Under the pieces are notes generated by a model. The model was not told the DNA's origin, ran no database searches, and was given only the letters and a program-made list of their open reading frames with translations. A DNA stretch of 64,000 bases from Halomonas getboli. GTDB lineage: Bacteria; Pseudomonadota; Gammaproteobacteria; Pseudomonadales; Halomonadaceae. The position numbers were made by a program, and so were the translations under genes. Location: the NCBI RefSeq assembly GCF_023094245.1, contig NZ_JALMEW010000003.1:124001-188000 (forward strand), given 5' to 3'. Positions 42,928 to 52,074 of the stretch are shown here, piece by piece. Within the stretch, counting starts at the first letter, position 1, and the number at the start of each line of letters is the position of its first letter.

Positions 42928-43688
42928 GGCAGTTCACATGGCTCGGCGGAGGGCGCACGGCGGTTGGTGGGCAGGTGGCCCGCCCAGCCGAAGCGCTGGA
43001 ACAGCGCGGTCATGGGGGCGTCCAGGGCGCAGCCCAGGTCCAGGCGCCGGCCGTCCACCGGGTGGTCGAAGCTCAGGCCCACGGCGGCCAGCAGCAGCCG
43101 CGGGCAGTCGAGTCGGTCGGCGAAGAAGCGGTTGTGCACGCCCTTGCCGTGCTTGGCGTCGCCGATGATCGGGTAGCCGCGCTGGGACAGGTGGCGGCGG
43201 ATCTGGTGGCGTCGCCCGGTCAGCGGTCGCGCCTCCATCAGCGAGTAGCGGCTGCTGGGGTAGCGGTCGACCCGCACCGGCAGCTCGACGCTGTCCAGCC
43301 GCCGCACCTCGGTGACGGCCTCCATGGCCGGCATCTCGGCCTTGGGACGGCGGCCGTCCTCCTCGCGCAGGGCGTACTCGAGGCGCTCGGCGTCCGGCCC
43401 GGTGCCGCGCACCACGGCCAGGTAGCGCTTGGCCACGCGGTGCTGCTCGAAGGCCTCGCCCAGGCGGCGGGCGACCTCGGACGAAAGCGCGAATACCATC
43501 AGCCCCGAGGTGGGGCGGTCCAGGCGGTGCACCGGATAGACCCGCTGGCCCAGCTGGTCGCGCAGGGTCTGCAGCAGGAAGTGGCGCTCGCCCCGGGCCA
43601 GGGCGCTGCGATGCACCAGCAGCCCGGCGGGCTTGTGCACCGCGACCAGGTGTTCGTCGTGATGGAGAATCGGCAGCGGTTCGGTCAT
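42924..43688 (-). CDS. truC: tRNA pseudouridine(65) synthase
   Basis: A 254-residue RluA-family pseudouridine synthase without an S4 domain. The catalytic motif is VYPVHRLDRPTSGLMVF, containing the conserved Arg-Leu-Asp with nucleophilic aspartate. ILHHDEHLVAVHKPAGLLVH at the N-terminus and RRHQIRRHLSQRGYPIIGD near the C-terminus match TruC. It modifies U65 of certain tRNAs. It heads the truC-tcdA-DUF1653 unit and is divergent from the sirtuin gene. Confidence 0.9.
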   Translation of the reverse strand: MTEPLPILHHDEHLVAVHKPAGLLVHRSALARGERHFLLQTLRDQLGQRVYPVHRLDRPTSGLMVFALSSEVARRLGEAFEQHRVAKRYLAVVRGTGPDAERLEYALREEDGRRPKAEMPAMEAVTEVRRLDSVELPVRVDRYPSSRYSLMEARPLTGRRHQIRRHLSQRGYPIIGDAKHGKGVHNRFFADRLDCPRLLLAAVGLSFDHPVDGRRLDLGCALDAPMTALFQRFGWAGHLPTNRRAPSAEPCELP

Positions 43689-43819
43689 CGGGCGGCTCGG
43701 GGGAGGCGGCGAGGGTGCCCATTGTCGCCGCGAGGCGAGCGGATGTCATCCGCCGCTCGCTGCTTTGCCGGGGCGGAATATGGCAAGCTGGGGCGAGCTC
43801 CCCGATACGCGAGACGACC

Positions 43820-44542
43820 ATGAGCGACGACTCCCGCCCCCATCTGGTGGTGCTGACCGGCGCCGGCATCAGCGCCGAGAGCGGCATCCAGACCTTCCGC
43901 GCCGCCGACGGCCTGTGGGCCGACGAACCCGTCGAGGCGGTCGCCACGCCTGAGGGCTGGGCCCGTGATCCCGAACGGGTGCTGCGCTTCTACGACGCGC
44001 GACGAGACCAGGTGCGCGGGGCCGCGCCCAACGCCGCCCACCGGGCCCTGGCCGAGCTCGAGGCGGACGGCTTCCGGGTCAGCGTCATTACCCAGAACAT
44101 CGACGACCTGCACGAGCGGGCCGGCTCGCGCAGCGTGCTGCACCTTCACGGCGAGATCCTGATGGCGCGCTCCAGCGTCGACCCGGCGCTGCGCTACCCG
44201 CTGCCCCGGGGTGGCATCCGCTTGGGCGACCTGTGCGACAAGGGCGGCCAGCTGCGCCCCGACGTGGTGTGGTTCGGCGAGGCCGTGCCGGCCTATCCGG
44301 TGGCCTGCGACATCGTCGCCGAGGCCGATCTGCTGCTGGTGGTGGGCACCTCGCTGGCGGTGATGCCGGCCGCGATGCTGCTCGACGAGGCGCCGTTCGG
44401 CGTATCCTGTGCGCTGGTCGACCCCGAGGCGGAGACTCTGGCGCCGCGCGGGGTGGCGAAGATCGCCCGGCCCGCCGGCGAGGGCGTGCCGGCGCTGGTG
44501 CGCCACTGGCGCGAGACGGGGCGGCTTGCGATGCCGGAATAA
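43820..44542 (+). CDS. sirtuin (NAD-dependent protein deacylase) lacking the zinc cysteines
   Basis: A 240-residue SIR2 protein. The NAD-binding and catalytic motifs are intact: VLTGAGISAESGIQTFR (GAGISAESG 14-22), TQNIDDLHERAG (91-102) and HLHGE with catalytic His110. Between His110 and VVWFGE (149-154) a standard sirtuin has a C-x2-C ... C-x2-C zinc ribbon; here the segment is shortened to about 40 residues and keeps only Cys139. It is therefore a zinc-less sirtuin subtype, still likely to be active. Substrate type (acetyl, succinyl or other) cannot be read. The start at 43820 (MSDDSRPHL) is preferred to an upstream in-frame codon. Confidence 0.88.
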   Translation: MSDDSRPHLVVLTGAGISAESGIQTFRAADGLWADEPVEAVATPEGWARDPERVLRFYDARRDQVRGAAPNAAHRALAELEADGFRVSVITQNIDDLHERAGSRSVLHLHGEILMARSSVDPALRYPLPRGGIRLGDLCDKGGQLRPDVVWFGEAVPAYPVACDIVAEADLLLVVGTSLAVMPAAMLLDEAPFGVSCALVDPEAETLAPRGVAKIARPAGEGVPALVRHWRETGRLAMPE

Positions 44543-44624
44543 TGAGGTGGGGCGAGGAGTGAGGGGCCAGTCGGCGTGCTAGAATGGCCCCCTTTCCGAT
44601 CTTCCCTCCGGCGCGACGACGACC

Positions 44625-45383
44625 ATGCAGGACGATACCCCCAGCCCCGACCACGCCGACGTGGATCCCGCCACCGGACATCCACGGCCGCCGCGGCGCG
44701 AGTTCAAGGCCCGCGGCAGCTTCGTGCGCCGCTGCGAGTCCTGCAACCTGCCGGCGCTGAACTGCCTGTGCCCCTACAAGGTGACGGCGGAGAGCCGCAC
44801 CCGGGTGTGGCTGATCACTCATCCGCTGGAGCACTACAAGCCCACCAACACCGGGCGGCTGATTCGCGACGTCCTGCCCACCACCGAGGTCTTCACCTGG
44901 TATCGCACCGAACCGGACGCACGGCTGCTGGCGATGCTCGAGGACGCGCGCTACGCGCCCTTCGTGATCTTTCCCGACGATCAGGAAGACTACGCTCACC
45001 GGGTGGTCGGCATGGAGCGCGTGGCGGCGCGCCAGGCGGAAGGGCGGATTCCGGTGTTCGTGATCCTCGACGGCACCTGGCGCCAGGCGCGGCGCATCTT
45101 CCGCAAGAGTCCCTACCTGGCCGAGCTGCCGGTGCTGCCGCTGACCACCGAGCGGCTGACCCGCTACCGGCTGCGCAAGCCGGCCTCCGAGGCGCACCTG
45201 TGCACCGCCGAGGTGGCGGTGGAGCTGCTGCGTCAGGCCGGCGATGGAGAGGCCGCCGAGCGGCTCGACGACTACTTCGACGTCTTCAACGACAGCTACG
45301 CCGCCAGCCGGCGCCACGGCAAGATCGAGGCGCCGACGCCGGCCATGCGGCGGCTGCTGAAAGCGAACCAGGCCGGAGAGTAG
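44625..45383 (+). CDS. tapT: DTW-domain tRNA-uridine aminocarboxypropyltransferase
   Basis: A 252-residue DTW-domain protein (YfiP/TapT type), which adds the acp group to uridine 47 of tRNA from S-adenosylmethionine. The N-terminal cysteine cluster (RRCESCNLPALNCLCPY, Cys37, 40, 47, 49) and the later VILDGTWRQARRIFRKSP, carrying the D-x-T-W motif, are characteristic. LITHPLEHYKPTNTGRLI is also conserved. The first ~27 residues are a polar, Pro/Asp-rich tail. It ends 3 bases before the convergent MarR gene. Confidence 0.88.
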   Translation: MQDDTPSPDHADVDPATGHPRPPRREFKARGSFVRRCESCNLPALNCLCPYKVTAESRTRVWLITHPLEHYKPTNTGRLIRDVLPTTEVFTWYRTEPDARLLAMLEDARYAPFVIFPDDQEDYAHRVVGMERVAARQAEGRIPVFVILDGTWRQARRIFRKSPYLAELPVLPLTTERLTRYRLRKPASEAHLCTAEVAVELLRQAGDGEAAERLDDYFDVFNDSYAASRRHGKIEAPTPAMRRLLKANQAGE

Positions 45384-45386
45384 GGA

Positions 45387-45851
45387 TCAGGCGGGGGGCT
45401 CTTCCTGCGCGCCGGGTTCCTGCTGCAGGCGTCGGTCAATCAGATCCAGGGCGTCCAGAAGGGCCTCGATCTGGTTATCGCTCAGGTCGCTGAGCAGCGC
45501 CCGCTCGGCCTCGTGCAGGTCGCCCTTGAGGACGGCCACGGCGTCGCGCCCGGCCGGGGTCAGGAAGACCCGTTTGGTGCGGCGGTCGCGCTCGTCGCTG
45601 ACGCGTTCGACCTGGCCCTTGGCCTCGAGGCGATCCAGGTGGCGCACCAGGCTGGAGCCCTCCATGCCGACGCGTTTGGCCAGCGCCTTCTGGCTGAGGC
45701 CGTCGCCGCCGGCTTCGAGATGGATGAGTGGGGCCCAGCTGGTGTCGGCATGGCCGGCCAGGGTCATGTGATGGTCGAGGGCGCGCCGCCAGCGGCGAGA
45801 AACGGTGGAGAGCCGGATGCCGAAGCGCTCCCGGGCGTTGGATGAGGTCAT
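45387..45851 (-). CDS. MarR-family transcriptional regulator
   Basis: A 154-residue winged-helix regulator. SQKALAKRVGMEGSSLVRHLDRLEAKGQVERVSDERDRRTKRVFLT contains the recognition helix and the D-x-R-x-R wing typical of MarR proteins. Dimerisation helices lie at both ends. It is divergent from the BASS transporter gene 200 bases away, which is its most likely target. The gap is AT-rich directly before the regulator start (45858-45890) and may hold the operator, but no clean palindrome is visible. Confidence 0.88.
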   Translation of the reverse strand: MTSSNARERFGIRLSTVSRRWRRALDHHMTLAGHADTSWAPLIHLEAGGDGLSQKALAKRVGMEGSSLVRHLDRLEAKGQVERVSDERDRRTKRVFLTPAGRDAVAVLKGDLHEAERALLSDLSDNQIEALLDALDLIDRRLQQEPGAQEEPPA

Positions 45852-46051
45852 GGCGTCACTGTTTTGTTGCTAATTATTGAGCTTGAACCTATCACGCCCG
45901 CGTCCGCCTGTCAGCCGACATTCGTCGACCATCGAGCGCTGACCATTGCCCGTGCCGGCCGGGTCGACGACCATAGGCAGCCGAGCGGCCGTCAGTACCG
46001 CGTCGGCCAAGCATCATCAACACCAAAAAAACGATATCGCAAGGACACGTC

Positions 46052-46999
46052 ATGCACCTCTTCGAGCGCTTCAATCGTCTCTTTCCCGTCTGGGCGGTGC
46101 TGCTGGCCGTGGTCGCCGCCTGGCAGCCGCAGCTCTTCACCGGCTTGGCCGGCAGCATCAAGACGCTGCTGGTGGTCATCATGTTCGCCATGGGCCTGAC
46201 CCTGTCCAAGGCCGACTTCGCGCGGGTGGTGAAGTCGCCGGCGCCGATCGCCGTGGGCGTGGCGCTGCAGTTCCTGATCATGCCGGTGGCGGCGCTGGCG
46301 ATCTCGCGGCTGCTGGGGCTCTCCGACGCCCTGACCATTGGCATGGTGCTGGTCGGTGCCACCGCCGGCGGCACGTCCTCCAACGTCATGACCTGGCTGG
46401 CCGGCGGCCGGGTGGCGCTCTCGGTGTCGATGACCATGGTCTCGACGCTGCTGTCGGTGGTGGCCACGCCGCTGCTGACCCTGCTGCTGGTCGGCAAGAG
46501 CGTCGACGTGCCGGTGGCGGGCATGCTGACCAGCATCGCCCAGCTGGTGGTGGTGCCGATCCTGGTCGGGGTGATCGTCAATCACTGGCTGGGCGATCGC
46601 ATCGCGCGGATCGAGCCGGCGCTGGCGAGCCTGGCGATGCTGGCCATCGTGGTCATCATCGCCATCGTGGTGGCGCTCAACGCCGGCCGGCTGGCGACCC
46701 TGGGGCCGATCGTGGCGCTGGCGGTGATCGCCCACAATGCCGTCGGCCTGGCCGGTGGCTATGGCCTGGCTCGGGCGCTGCGCTTCGACGAGCGCACCGC
46801 GCGCACCATCGCCTTCGAGGTCGGGCTGCAGAACTCCGGGCTTGCGGTGGCCCTGGCCAACCAGTTCTTCACCGCCACCTCGGCGCTGCCGGGGGCGCTG
46901 TTCTCGGTGTGGCACAACGTCTCCGGCTCGCTGCTGGCAGGCGCCTGGAAGCGCCGCCCGGCAGAAGACGAGCCTTCGCCGGCGCTTCAGTCACGCTGA
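46052..46999 (+). CDS. bile acid:sodium symporter family (BASS) transporter
   Basis: A 315-residue inner-membrane protein with about ten predicted helices. The conserved GATAGGTSSNVMTWLAGG segment and the later AFEVGLQNSGLAVALANQFF, which contains the E-x-G-x-Q-N motif binding sodium, are diagnostic of the BASS/SBF family. Bacterial members import organic acids such as pantoate or pyruvate; the substrate here is not evident. AAGGA lies 9-13 bases before the ATG. Expression is probably controlled by the divergent MarR protein. A strong terminator follows. Confidence 0.9.
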   Translation: MHLFERFNRLFPVWAVLLAVVAAWQPQLFTGLAGSIKTLLVVIMFAMGLTLSKADFARVVKSPAPIAVGVALQFLIMPVAALAISRLLGLSDALTIGMVLVGATAGGTSSNVMTWLAGGRVALSVSMTMVSTLLSVVATPLLTLLLVGKSVDVPVAGMLTSIAQLVVVPILVGVIVNHWLGDRIARIEPALASLAMLAIVVIIAIVVALNAGRLATLGPIVALAVIAHNAVGLAGGYGLARALRFDERTARTIAFEVGLQNSGLAVALANQFFTATSALPGALFSVWHNVSGSLLAGAWKRRPAEDEPSPALQSR

Positions 47000-47032
47000 A
47001 GCGGCACGTGCCCCACGCGCCAGCAAGGCAGT

Positions 47033-47066
47033 AAAGGGGCCCGGGCAGCCATGCCCGGGCCCCTTT
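47033..47066. terminator. strong bidirectional terminator between BASS and cytochrome c genes
   Basis: A perfect 15-bp stem aaaggggcccgggca/tgcccgggccccttt with loop gcca, flanked by A and T tracts on the two sides, lies between convergent stops. Confidence 0.92.
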
Positions 47067-47078
47067 CCGTGGTATCGC

Positions 47079-47420
47079 CTATTCCTCGCGCATGCCGAAG
47101 ATCCAATCCACCAGCCGCTCGGCGTCTTCCTGGCTCACCTCGGGGCGCTCGCCGGCGTCCGGCATGGTGGCCGAGCCCCAGTGATCCTCGCCGCCGGTCA
47201 TCACCACGTCGACCAGGTAGCCGCGCATCTCGCTGCCCTCGTACTTCGCCGCGATGCTGGCGAAGCCCGGCGCCCGTGGCGTGTCGTCGGCACGGCCGTG
47301 GCAGCCCAGGCAGCCCTTCTCCTCCGCCAGCTGCGCCGTGTCGCCATGCATGTCCGCCGAGACCGGCGCGATGCCCAGGATCATGACGCTCGATACCAGG
47401 GCCAACATAAGCGTTCTCAT
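47079..47420 (-). CDS. periplasmic c-type cytochrome (single haem)
   Basis: A 113-residue class I cytochrome c. Residues 1-22 are a Sec signal peptide ending VSA. The haem site is CLGCH (Cys37, Cys40, His41), and Met86 in SATMPDAGE is the probable sixth ligand. Its size fits a small soluble electron carrier of the c5/c551 type. The partner is unknown. It stands alone between two terminator-like hairpins. Confidence 0.88.
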   Translation of the reverse strand: MRTLMLALVSSVMILGIAPVSADMHGDTAQLAEEKGCLGCHGRADDTPRAPGFASIAAKYEGSEMRGYLVDVVMTGGEDHWGSATMPDAGERPEVSQEDAERLVDWIFGMREE

Positions 47421-47552
47421 CGTTTCCCCCTTGCGGTGATAGCCGCCGTCACGTGATGCGTCGCGTCGCCGTTAGGGCGACGCGGGCTTTAAACGTAGGC
47501 CGGCGTCCGGCGAGAAACCTTGCGCTGTGTCATGGCCAGGGAAGGGCGTGGT

Positions 47553-47571
47553 GGGCGCCGGTCGGGCGCCC
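47553..47571 (-). terminator. hairpin after the TraB-family gene
   Basis: gggcgcc/ggcgccc (7 bp, loop ggtcg) lies 27 bases past the stop. A second hairpin, cgcgtcgcc/ggcgacgcg (47462-47484), follows. Neither has a T-run. Confidence 0.5.
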
Positions 47572-47597
47572 GGTAGCGTTCAGTGGTGGCCGGGCCG

Positions 47598-48836
47598 TCA
47601 GTTGCCGAACAGGGCGCCGGCGATGCGGAAGCCGGCGATCCAGGTGCCGGCGGCGGAGCCCAGGGTCGCGGTGAGGAACACCAGCAGGGTGCGTGAGACC
47701 CGGTTGCGCCACCAGCCCTTCACCTGAGTGACGTCGTGGCGCAGGGTGGCGAAGTCGCGCACCTTGGGCTTGCGCATGGCGAGCTCGACCCCGGCGGCCA
47801 CGAAGCCGGCGCCGATGGTGGGATTGAGCGAGGTCAGCGGGGCCGCGATCACGGTGGCGATCACCGTCAGCGGATGGGCCAGCGCCACCAGCGTGGCGGC
47901 GCCCGAGAGCACGCCGTTGATCACGAACCATTCGGCCACCAGCTGCCAGCCGAGCCCGGTGTTGCGCGAGAAGCCGACGGCGAAGCCGGTCAGCACCAGC
48001 AGCGTGATCAGCCACGGCAGCGTCTTCCACACCTTCGAAGGTGGCGGCGTGGCCTCCAGCGCCTCGCGCTCCGGCGTCGGCGCTTCGGGCAGCGGCCGTT
48101 CCAGGTGCTCTGCCATGCCCTTGAGGTGGCCGGCGCCGATCACCACCAGCACGTGGCGATAGCGCCCCGGCGGGCACTGCTCGGCCAGGCGCAGCGTCAT
48201 GTAGCGGTCGCGCTCGCTGATCAGCGGCGTGTAGAGGCTCTCGGACTCACTGGCGAATTCGCTGAAGGTGGACTCCAGCACGTCGCCCTCCTTGAGCCGC
48301 TCGATGTCCTCCGCGGAGACGTCCTGACGCGACAGCACCCCGCCAAGCAGCCCCGAGAACAGCGAGAAGCGCTGCCACCAGGGCACGTTGTGATAGATGC
48401 GCTTGAGGGTCACGCCGACGTCGCGGTCGACCAGCAGCAGCGGCAGCTGGCGGGCGCGGCTGGCCTCCAGGGCGGCGCGCATCTCGGCCCCGGGCTCGAT
48501 GCCGGACTGCTCGGCGACGCGCTGCTGAAAGGCGCCCAGCGCCAGGCTGGCGGCGACCATGCCGGCCTTGCCCTGGCGGAAGATCTGGAACAGGTCCTGC
48601 TCGCCCAGTGCATCGGGATTGGCCAGGTTCTGATGACGCGAGTCGCACAGTTCGATGGCCACGGCGTCGAACTCGCCGGAGTCGATCAGCTCGCGCACCT
48701 CGGCGGCGCTCTCGGCGGAGACGTGGGCGGTGCCCAGCAGGGTATAGCGGGTCTCGCCCACCTGGAGGGTGCGGCGCGGGCCGCCGCCGGCGACCTGCTC
48801 GCGCTCGACGGTCGCGGTGTCCTGGGAGTCGGTCAT
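47598..48836 (-). CDS. TraB/PrgY-family membrane protein
   Basis: A 412-residue protein of the TraB/PrgY family. The N-terminal soluble part has YTLLGTAHVSAESAAEVREL with the conserved GTAH and AIELCDSRH, and a later VVIGAGHLKGM, the paired motifs that suggest an erythromycin-esterase/TraB-type metal-dependent fold. The C-terminal ~130 residues contain about four transmembrane helices. Enterococcal PrgY/TraB limits peptide pheromone activity; the role in proteobacteria is unknown and may be proteolytic. The ATG at 48836 is chosen because conservation begins soon after. An 8-bp hairpin ends 6 bases upstream of the start. Confidence 0.83.
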   Translation of the reverse strand: MTDSQDTATVEREQVAGGGPRRTLQVGETRYTLLGTAHVSAESAAEVRELIDSGEFDAVAIELCDSRHQNLANPDALGEQDLFQIFRQGKAGMVAASLALGAFQQRVAEQSGIEPGAEMRAALEASRARQLPLLLVDRDVGVTLKRIYHNVPWWQRFSLFSGLLGGVLSRQDVSAEDIERLKEGDVLESTFSEFASESESLYTPLISERDRYMTLRLAEQCPPGRYRHVLVVIGAGHLKGMAEHLERPLPEAPTPEREALEATPPPSKVWKTLPWLITLLVLTGFAVGFSRNTGLGWQLVAEWFVINGVLSGAATLVALAHPLTVIATVIAAPLTSLNPTIGAGFVAAGVELAMRKPKVRDFATLRHDVTQVKGWWRNRVSRTLLVFLTATLGSAAGTWIAGFRIAGALFGN

Positions 48837-48842
48837 GGACGC

Positions 48843-48867
48843 TCGGGTCTGAAGGATGAAGACCCGA
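48843..48867 (-). promoter_or_regulatory. hairpin immediately upstream of the TraB-family start
   Basis: A perfect 8-bp stem tcgggtct/agacccga with a 9-base loop occupies the ribosome-binding region on the minus strand and ends 6 bases before the ATG. No Shine-Dalgarno is visible outside it. It could reduce translation. Confidence 0.4.
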
Positions 48868-49008
48868 TTATCCACGAAGCCCGCCGGCGGGCCAAACCCG
48901 CCGCGGGCGCTTGCACCGGCCTTGCGACTTGTCGCTATACCGCGTCGGATGAAATGTCGGGGGGAAGCGCTGATTTATGTCGAGCGCAGCAATCAATCCG
49001 CGTTTTCC

Positions 49009-50493
49009 CTATTTGCGCCAGAACATCGGGGTAAACAGCACCAGCACGGTGAGGATCTCCAGGCGGCCCATCAGCATGCCGATGCACAAGAGCCACTTGG
49101 CGGCGTCGGGCAGGGGGCCGAAGTTGCCCGCCGGGCCGATGATGTCGCCGAGGCCGGGGCCGACGTTGGCCACCGCCGTGGCCGCCCCCGACAGCGCGGT
49201 GACCAGGTCCAGGCCCAGCAGCGACAGGCCCAGGGCCAGCCCGGCGATGGTCAGGAAGAAGAAGAACGAGAAGGCGATGACACCGCGGGTCACGTCGTCG
49301 GTCAGCGGATGGCCGTTGTAGCGGGCCGAGAACACGCCGTTGGCGTGCACCAGGAAGCGCAGCTGGTTGCGCAGCAGGATGGTCGCGACCTGGAAGCGGA
49401 ACACTTTCATGCCGCCGCTGGTGGAGCCGCTGCAGCCGCCGATGAAGGTCAGGTAGAAGAAGGCCACCGCGGCCAGGCTGCCCCAGGCCGTGTAGTCGTC
49501 GCCGGCGAAGCCGGTGGTGGTGACCACCGAGACCACGTTGAAGGTCACCTGGGTGAGCGAGTCGAAGGCGTCGTTACCCTGCCAGATGCGCCAGGCGGTG
49601 AGCAGCACGATGACGATCGCCAGCATGCCCAGCAGGCCACGCACCTGCTGGTCGTGCCACAGGGCGAGCCGCGCGCCGCGCAGCACCCGGATGTAGATCA
49701 CGAAGGGCAGGGCACCGCCGAGCATGAACAGGCTGCCCAGCCACAGCAGATGCGGCTGGTCGGCGTAGGCGCCGAAGGAGGCGTCGGAGTTGGCGAAGCC
49801 GCCGGTGGCCACCGAGGTCATGGCGTGGACGATGGCATCGATCGGCGCCATGCCGCCGAGCCAGTAGCTGGCCACCGCGGCCAGGGTCATGCCGCAGTAG
49901 ATGATCAGCGTGGCCTTGGCGATCCCGCCGGTGCGGGGCATGACCTTGTCCGACCAGTCCGAGGATTCGGTGTGGAACAGTCGCATGCCGCCGACCTTGA
50001 GGAACGGCAGGATGGCGATGCCCATCACGATGATGCCGACCCCGCCCAGCCACTGCATCAGGCCGCGCCACAGCTTGAGGCCGTCGGACAGCCCCTCGAT
50101 GTTGGTCAGCACCGTGGAGCCGGTGGTGGTGATGGCCGAGACCGATTCGAACACCGCGTTGGTAAACGACAGCTGGGTGGCCCCCAGCACCAGCGGCAGG
50201 CTGGCGAAGCCGCTGATCGAGACCCAGCTCAGCGAGGTGACCACGAACATCTGCCAGGGCTTGAAGCTGATCTCCACCCGCAGCGTCGACAGCAGGATCG
50301 CGGCCACCGAGCCCAGCACGATCAGAATCGACAGGCCGAACGCCGTGGCGTCGACGTCGCCCTCCAGCATCAGCACCAGCCAGGGCACCATCATGAAGGC
50401 CGCCAGCACCAGCCAAAGCAGCGCCAGCACCTTGAGTACCGGCGCCCAGTGGCGCGTACGCTGCAGGGTCGCCCCGCTAGCCAGCAGGCTCAC
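49009..50493 (-). CDS. trkH: Trk potassium uptake system membrane subunit
   Basis: A 494-residue K+ transporter with the four-fold M1-P-M2 repeat. The four selectivity-filter segments are readable: SAITTTGSTVL, TSVATGGFAN, SVVTTTGFAGDDY and TAVANVGPGLG. FIGGCSGSTSGGMKVFR is the strongly conserved TrkH loop. With TrkA it imports K+, central to osmotic adjustment in a halophile. It lies 100 bases downstream of trkA on the same strand, as in the trkAH operon known from Halomonas elongata. The shadow reading upstream of 50493 is non-coding. Confidence 0.95.
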   Translation of the reverse strand: MSLLASGATLQRTRHWAPVLKVLALLWLVLAAFMMVPWLVLMLEGDVDATAFGLSILIVLGSVAAILLSTLRVEISFKPWQMFVVTSLSWVSISGFASLPLVLGATQLSFTNAVFESVSAITTTGSTVLTNIEGLSDGLKLWRGLMQWLGGVGIIVMGIAILPFLKVGGMRLFHTESSDWSDKVMPRTGGIAKATLIIYCGMTLAAVASYWLGGMAPIDAIVHAMTSVATGGFANSDASFGAYADQPHLLWLGSLFMLGGALPFVIYIRVLRGARLALWHDQQVRGLLGMLAIVIVLLTAWRIWQGNDAFDSLTQVTFNVVSVVTTTGFAGDDYTAWGSLAAVAFFYLTFIGGCSGSTSGGMKVFRFQVATILLRNQLRFLVHANGVFSARYNGHPLTDDVTRGVIAFSFFFFLTIAGLALGLSLLGLDLVTALSGAATAVANVGPGLGDIIGPAGNFGPLPDAAKWLLCIGMLMGRLEILTVLVLFTPMFWRK

Positions 50494-50593
50494 GAGCGCG
50501 CCTCCGAGGCGCGGGCGAGCGGGCGGCGAACGGCGTCATCGAACGATGGCTGGTGGATCATGCGGATTCCCTCGCGTGCAGGCTGGCGGCGGC

Positions 50594-51967
50594 TCAGAAG
50601 AAGGTCAGGCCGACCTGGAAGAGCCGCTCCACGTCGCGGATGCGGCGCTTGTCGATGACGAACAGGATCAGGTGGTCGCCGGACTGGATGACCACGTCGT
50701 CGTGGGCGATCAGTACGTCCTTGCCGCGCACCACGGCGCCGATGGTGGTGCCCCGCGGCAGGTCGATCTCGCCGATGGCGCGGCCGACCACCTTGGACGA
50801 CTGCTGGTCGCCGTGGGCGATGGCCTCGATGGCCTCGGCGGCGCCGCGGCGCAGCGAGTGCACGTTGACGATGTCGCCGCGGCGCACGTGGGTCAGCAGG
50901 CTGCCGATGGTGGCCTGCTGCGGGGAGATGGCGATGTCGATCTCGCCGCCCTGGACCAGGTCCACGTAGGCGGCGTTGTTGATCAGGGTAAGGACCTTCT
51001 TGGCACCCATGCGCTTGGCCAGCATCGACGACATGATGTTGACCTCGTCGTCGTTGGTCAGCGCGCAGAAGATGTCGCACTCCTCGATGTTCTCCTCCTC
51101 CAGCAGGCGCTTGCTGGTGGCGCTGCCGTGAAGCACCACGGTGCGGTCGAGGCGCTCGGAGAGCTGGGTGCAGCGCTCCAGGCTGTGCTCGACGATCTTC
51201 ACCTGATGGCTGTGCTCGAGGTGCTCGGCGAGGCGCTCGCCGATGTTGCCGCCGCCGGCGATGATCACCCGGCGGAAGTCGCGCTCGAGGCGACGCAGTT
51301 CGCTCATCACCGCGCGGATGTCGCGGCGGTCGGCGATGAAGAACACCTCGTCGTCGGCCTCGATGACGGTGTCGCCGCGGGGGATGATCGGCCGGTTGCG
51401 GCGATAGATGGCCGCCACCCGGGTGTCCACGCTGGGCATGTGGCGGCGCAGGAAGCCGAGCTCCTGGCCGACCAGCGGGCCGCCGTAGAAGGCCTTCACC
51501 GCCACCAGCTGGACCTGGCCGCCGGCGAACTCCAGCACCTGCAGGGCGCCGGGATGCTCGATCAGCCGGCGGATGTGGTCGGTGACCACCTGTTCGGGGC
51601 TGATCAGCACGTCGATGGGCACCGCCTCGTGGGCGAACAGGCCCTTGCGGGTCAGGTAGGCGGTGGCGCGGACGCGGGCGATCTTGGTCGGCGTGCGGAA
51701 CAGCGTGTAGGCGACCTGACAGGCAATCATGTTCACCTCGTCGGAGTTGGTCACCGCGATCAGCATGTCGGCGTCTTCGCAGCCGGCCTGGCGGAGCACC
51801 ATCGGGTAGGAGCCGGCGCCGGTCACGGTGCGGATGTCGAGCCGGGTATGCAGCTCGCGCAGCTTCTTGGCGTCGGTGTCCACCACCGTGATTTCGTTTT
51901 CTTCGTGCGCCAGGTGCTCGGCCAGGGTCCCGCCGACCTGGCCGGCGCCGAGGATGATGATCTTCAT
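50594..51967 (-). CDS. trkA: Trk potassium uptake regulatory NAD-binding protein
   Basis: A 457-residue cytoplasmic regulator with two tandem RCK_N/RCK_C units. Both Rossmann loops are present: [19 protein letters not shown] at residue 1 and [17 protein letters not shown] near 235, the second less canonical. It binds NAD(H)/nucleotides and gates TrkH. Its start lies after the dodecin gene and its terminator. The order def-fmt-rsmB-trkA is common in gammaproteobacteria, here with dodecin inserted before trkA. Confidence 0.96.
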   Translation of the reverse strand: MKIIILGAGQVGGTLAEHLAHEENEITVVDTDAKKLRELHTRLDIRTVTGAGSYPMVLRQAGCEDADMLIAVTNSDEVNMIACQVAYTLFRTPTKIARVRATAYLTRKGLFAHEAVPIDVLISPEQVVTDHIRRLIEHPGALQVLEFAGGQVQLVAVKAFYGGPLVGQELGFLRRHMPSVDTRVAAIYRRNRPIIPRGDTVIEADDEVFFIADRRDIRAVMSELRRLERDFRRVIIAGGGNIGERLAEHLEHSHQVKIVEHSLERCTQLSERLDRTVVLHGSATSKRLLEEENIEECDIFCALTNDDEVNIMSSMLAKRMGAKKVLTLINNAAYVDLVQGGEIDIAISPQQATIGSLLTHVRRGDIVNVHSLRRGAAEAIEAIAHGDQQSSKVVGRAIGEIDLPRGTTIGAVVRGKDVLIAHDDVVIQSGDHLILFVIDKRRIRDVERLFQVGLTFF

Positions 51968-51993
51968 CGCGTGTCACAGTCCGGAGCTAGACG

Positions 51994-52016
51994 GACGGCG
52001 CCTCGCAGGCGCCGTC
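51994..52016 (-). terminator. hairpin terminator after the dodecin gene
   Basis: A perfect 9-bp stem gacggcgcc/ggcgccgtc with loop tcgca lies about 60 bases past the dodecin stop and 27 bases before trkA on the minus strand. Confidence 0.75.
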
Positions 52017-52074
52017 TCGGGAGTGGCGGCAAGCCTAAACCAGCCTTGGATGGATGAACAGGGTCGAAGGGACT

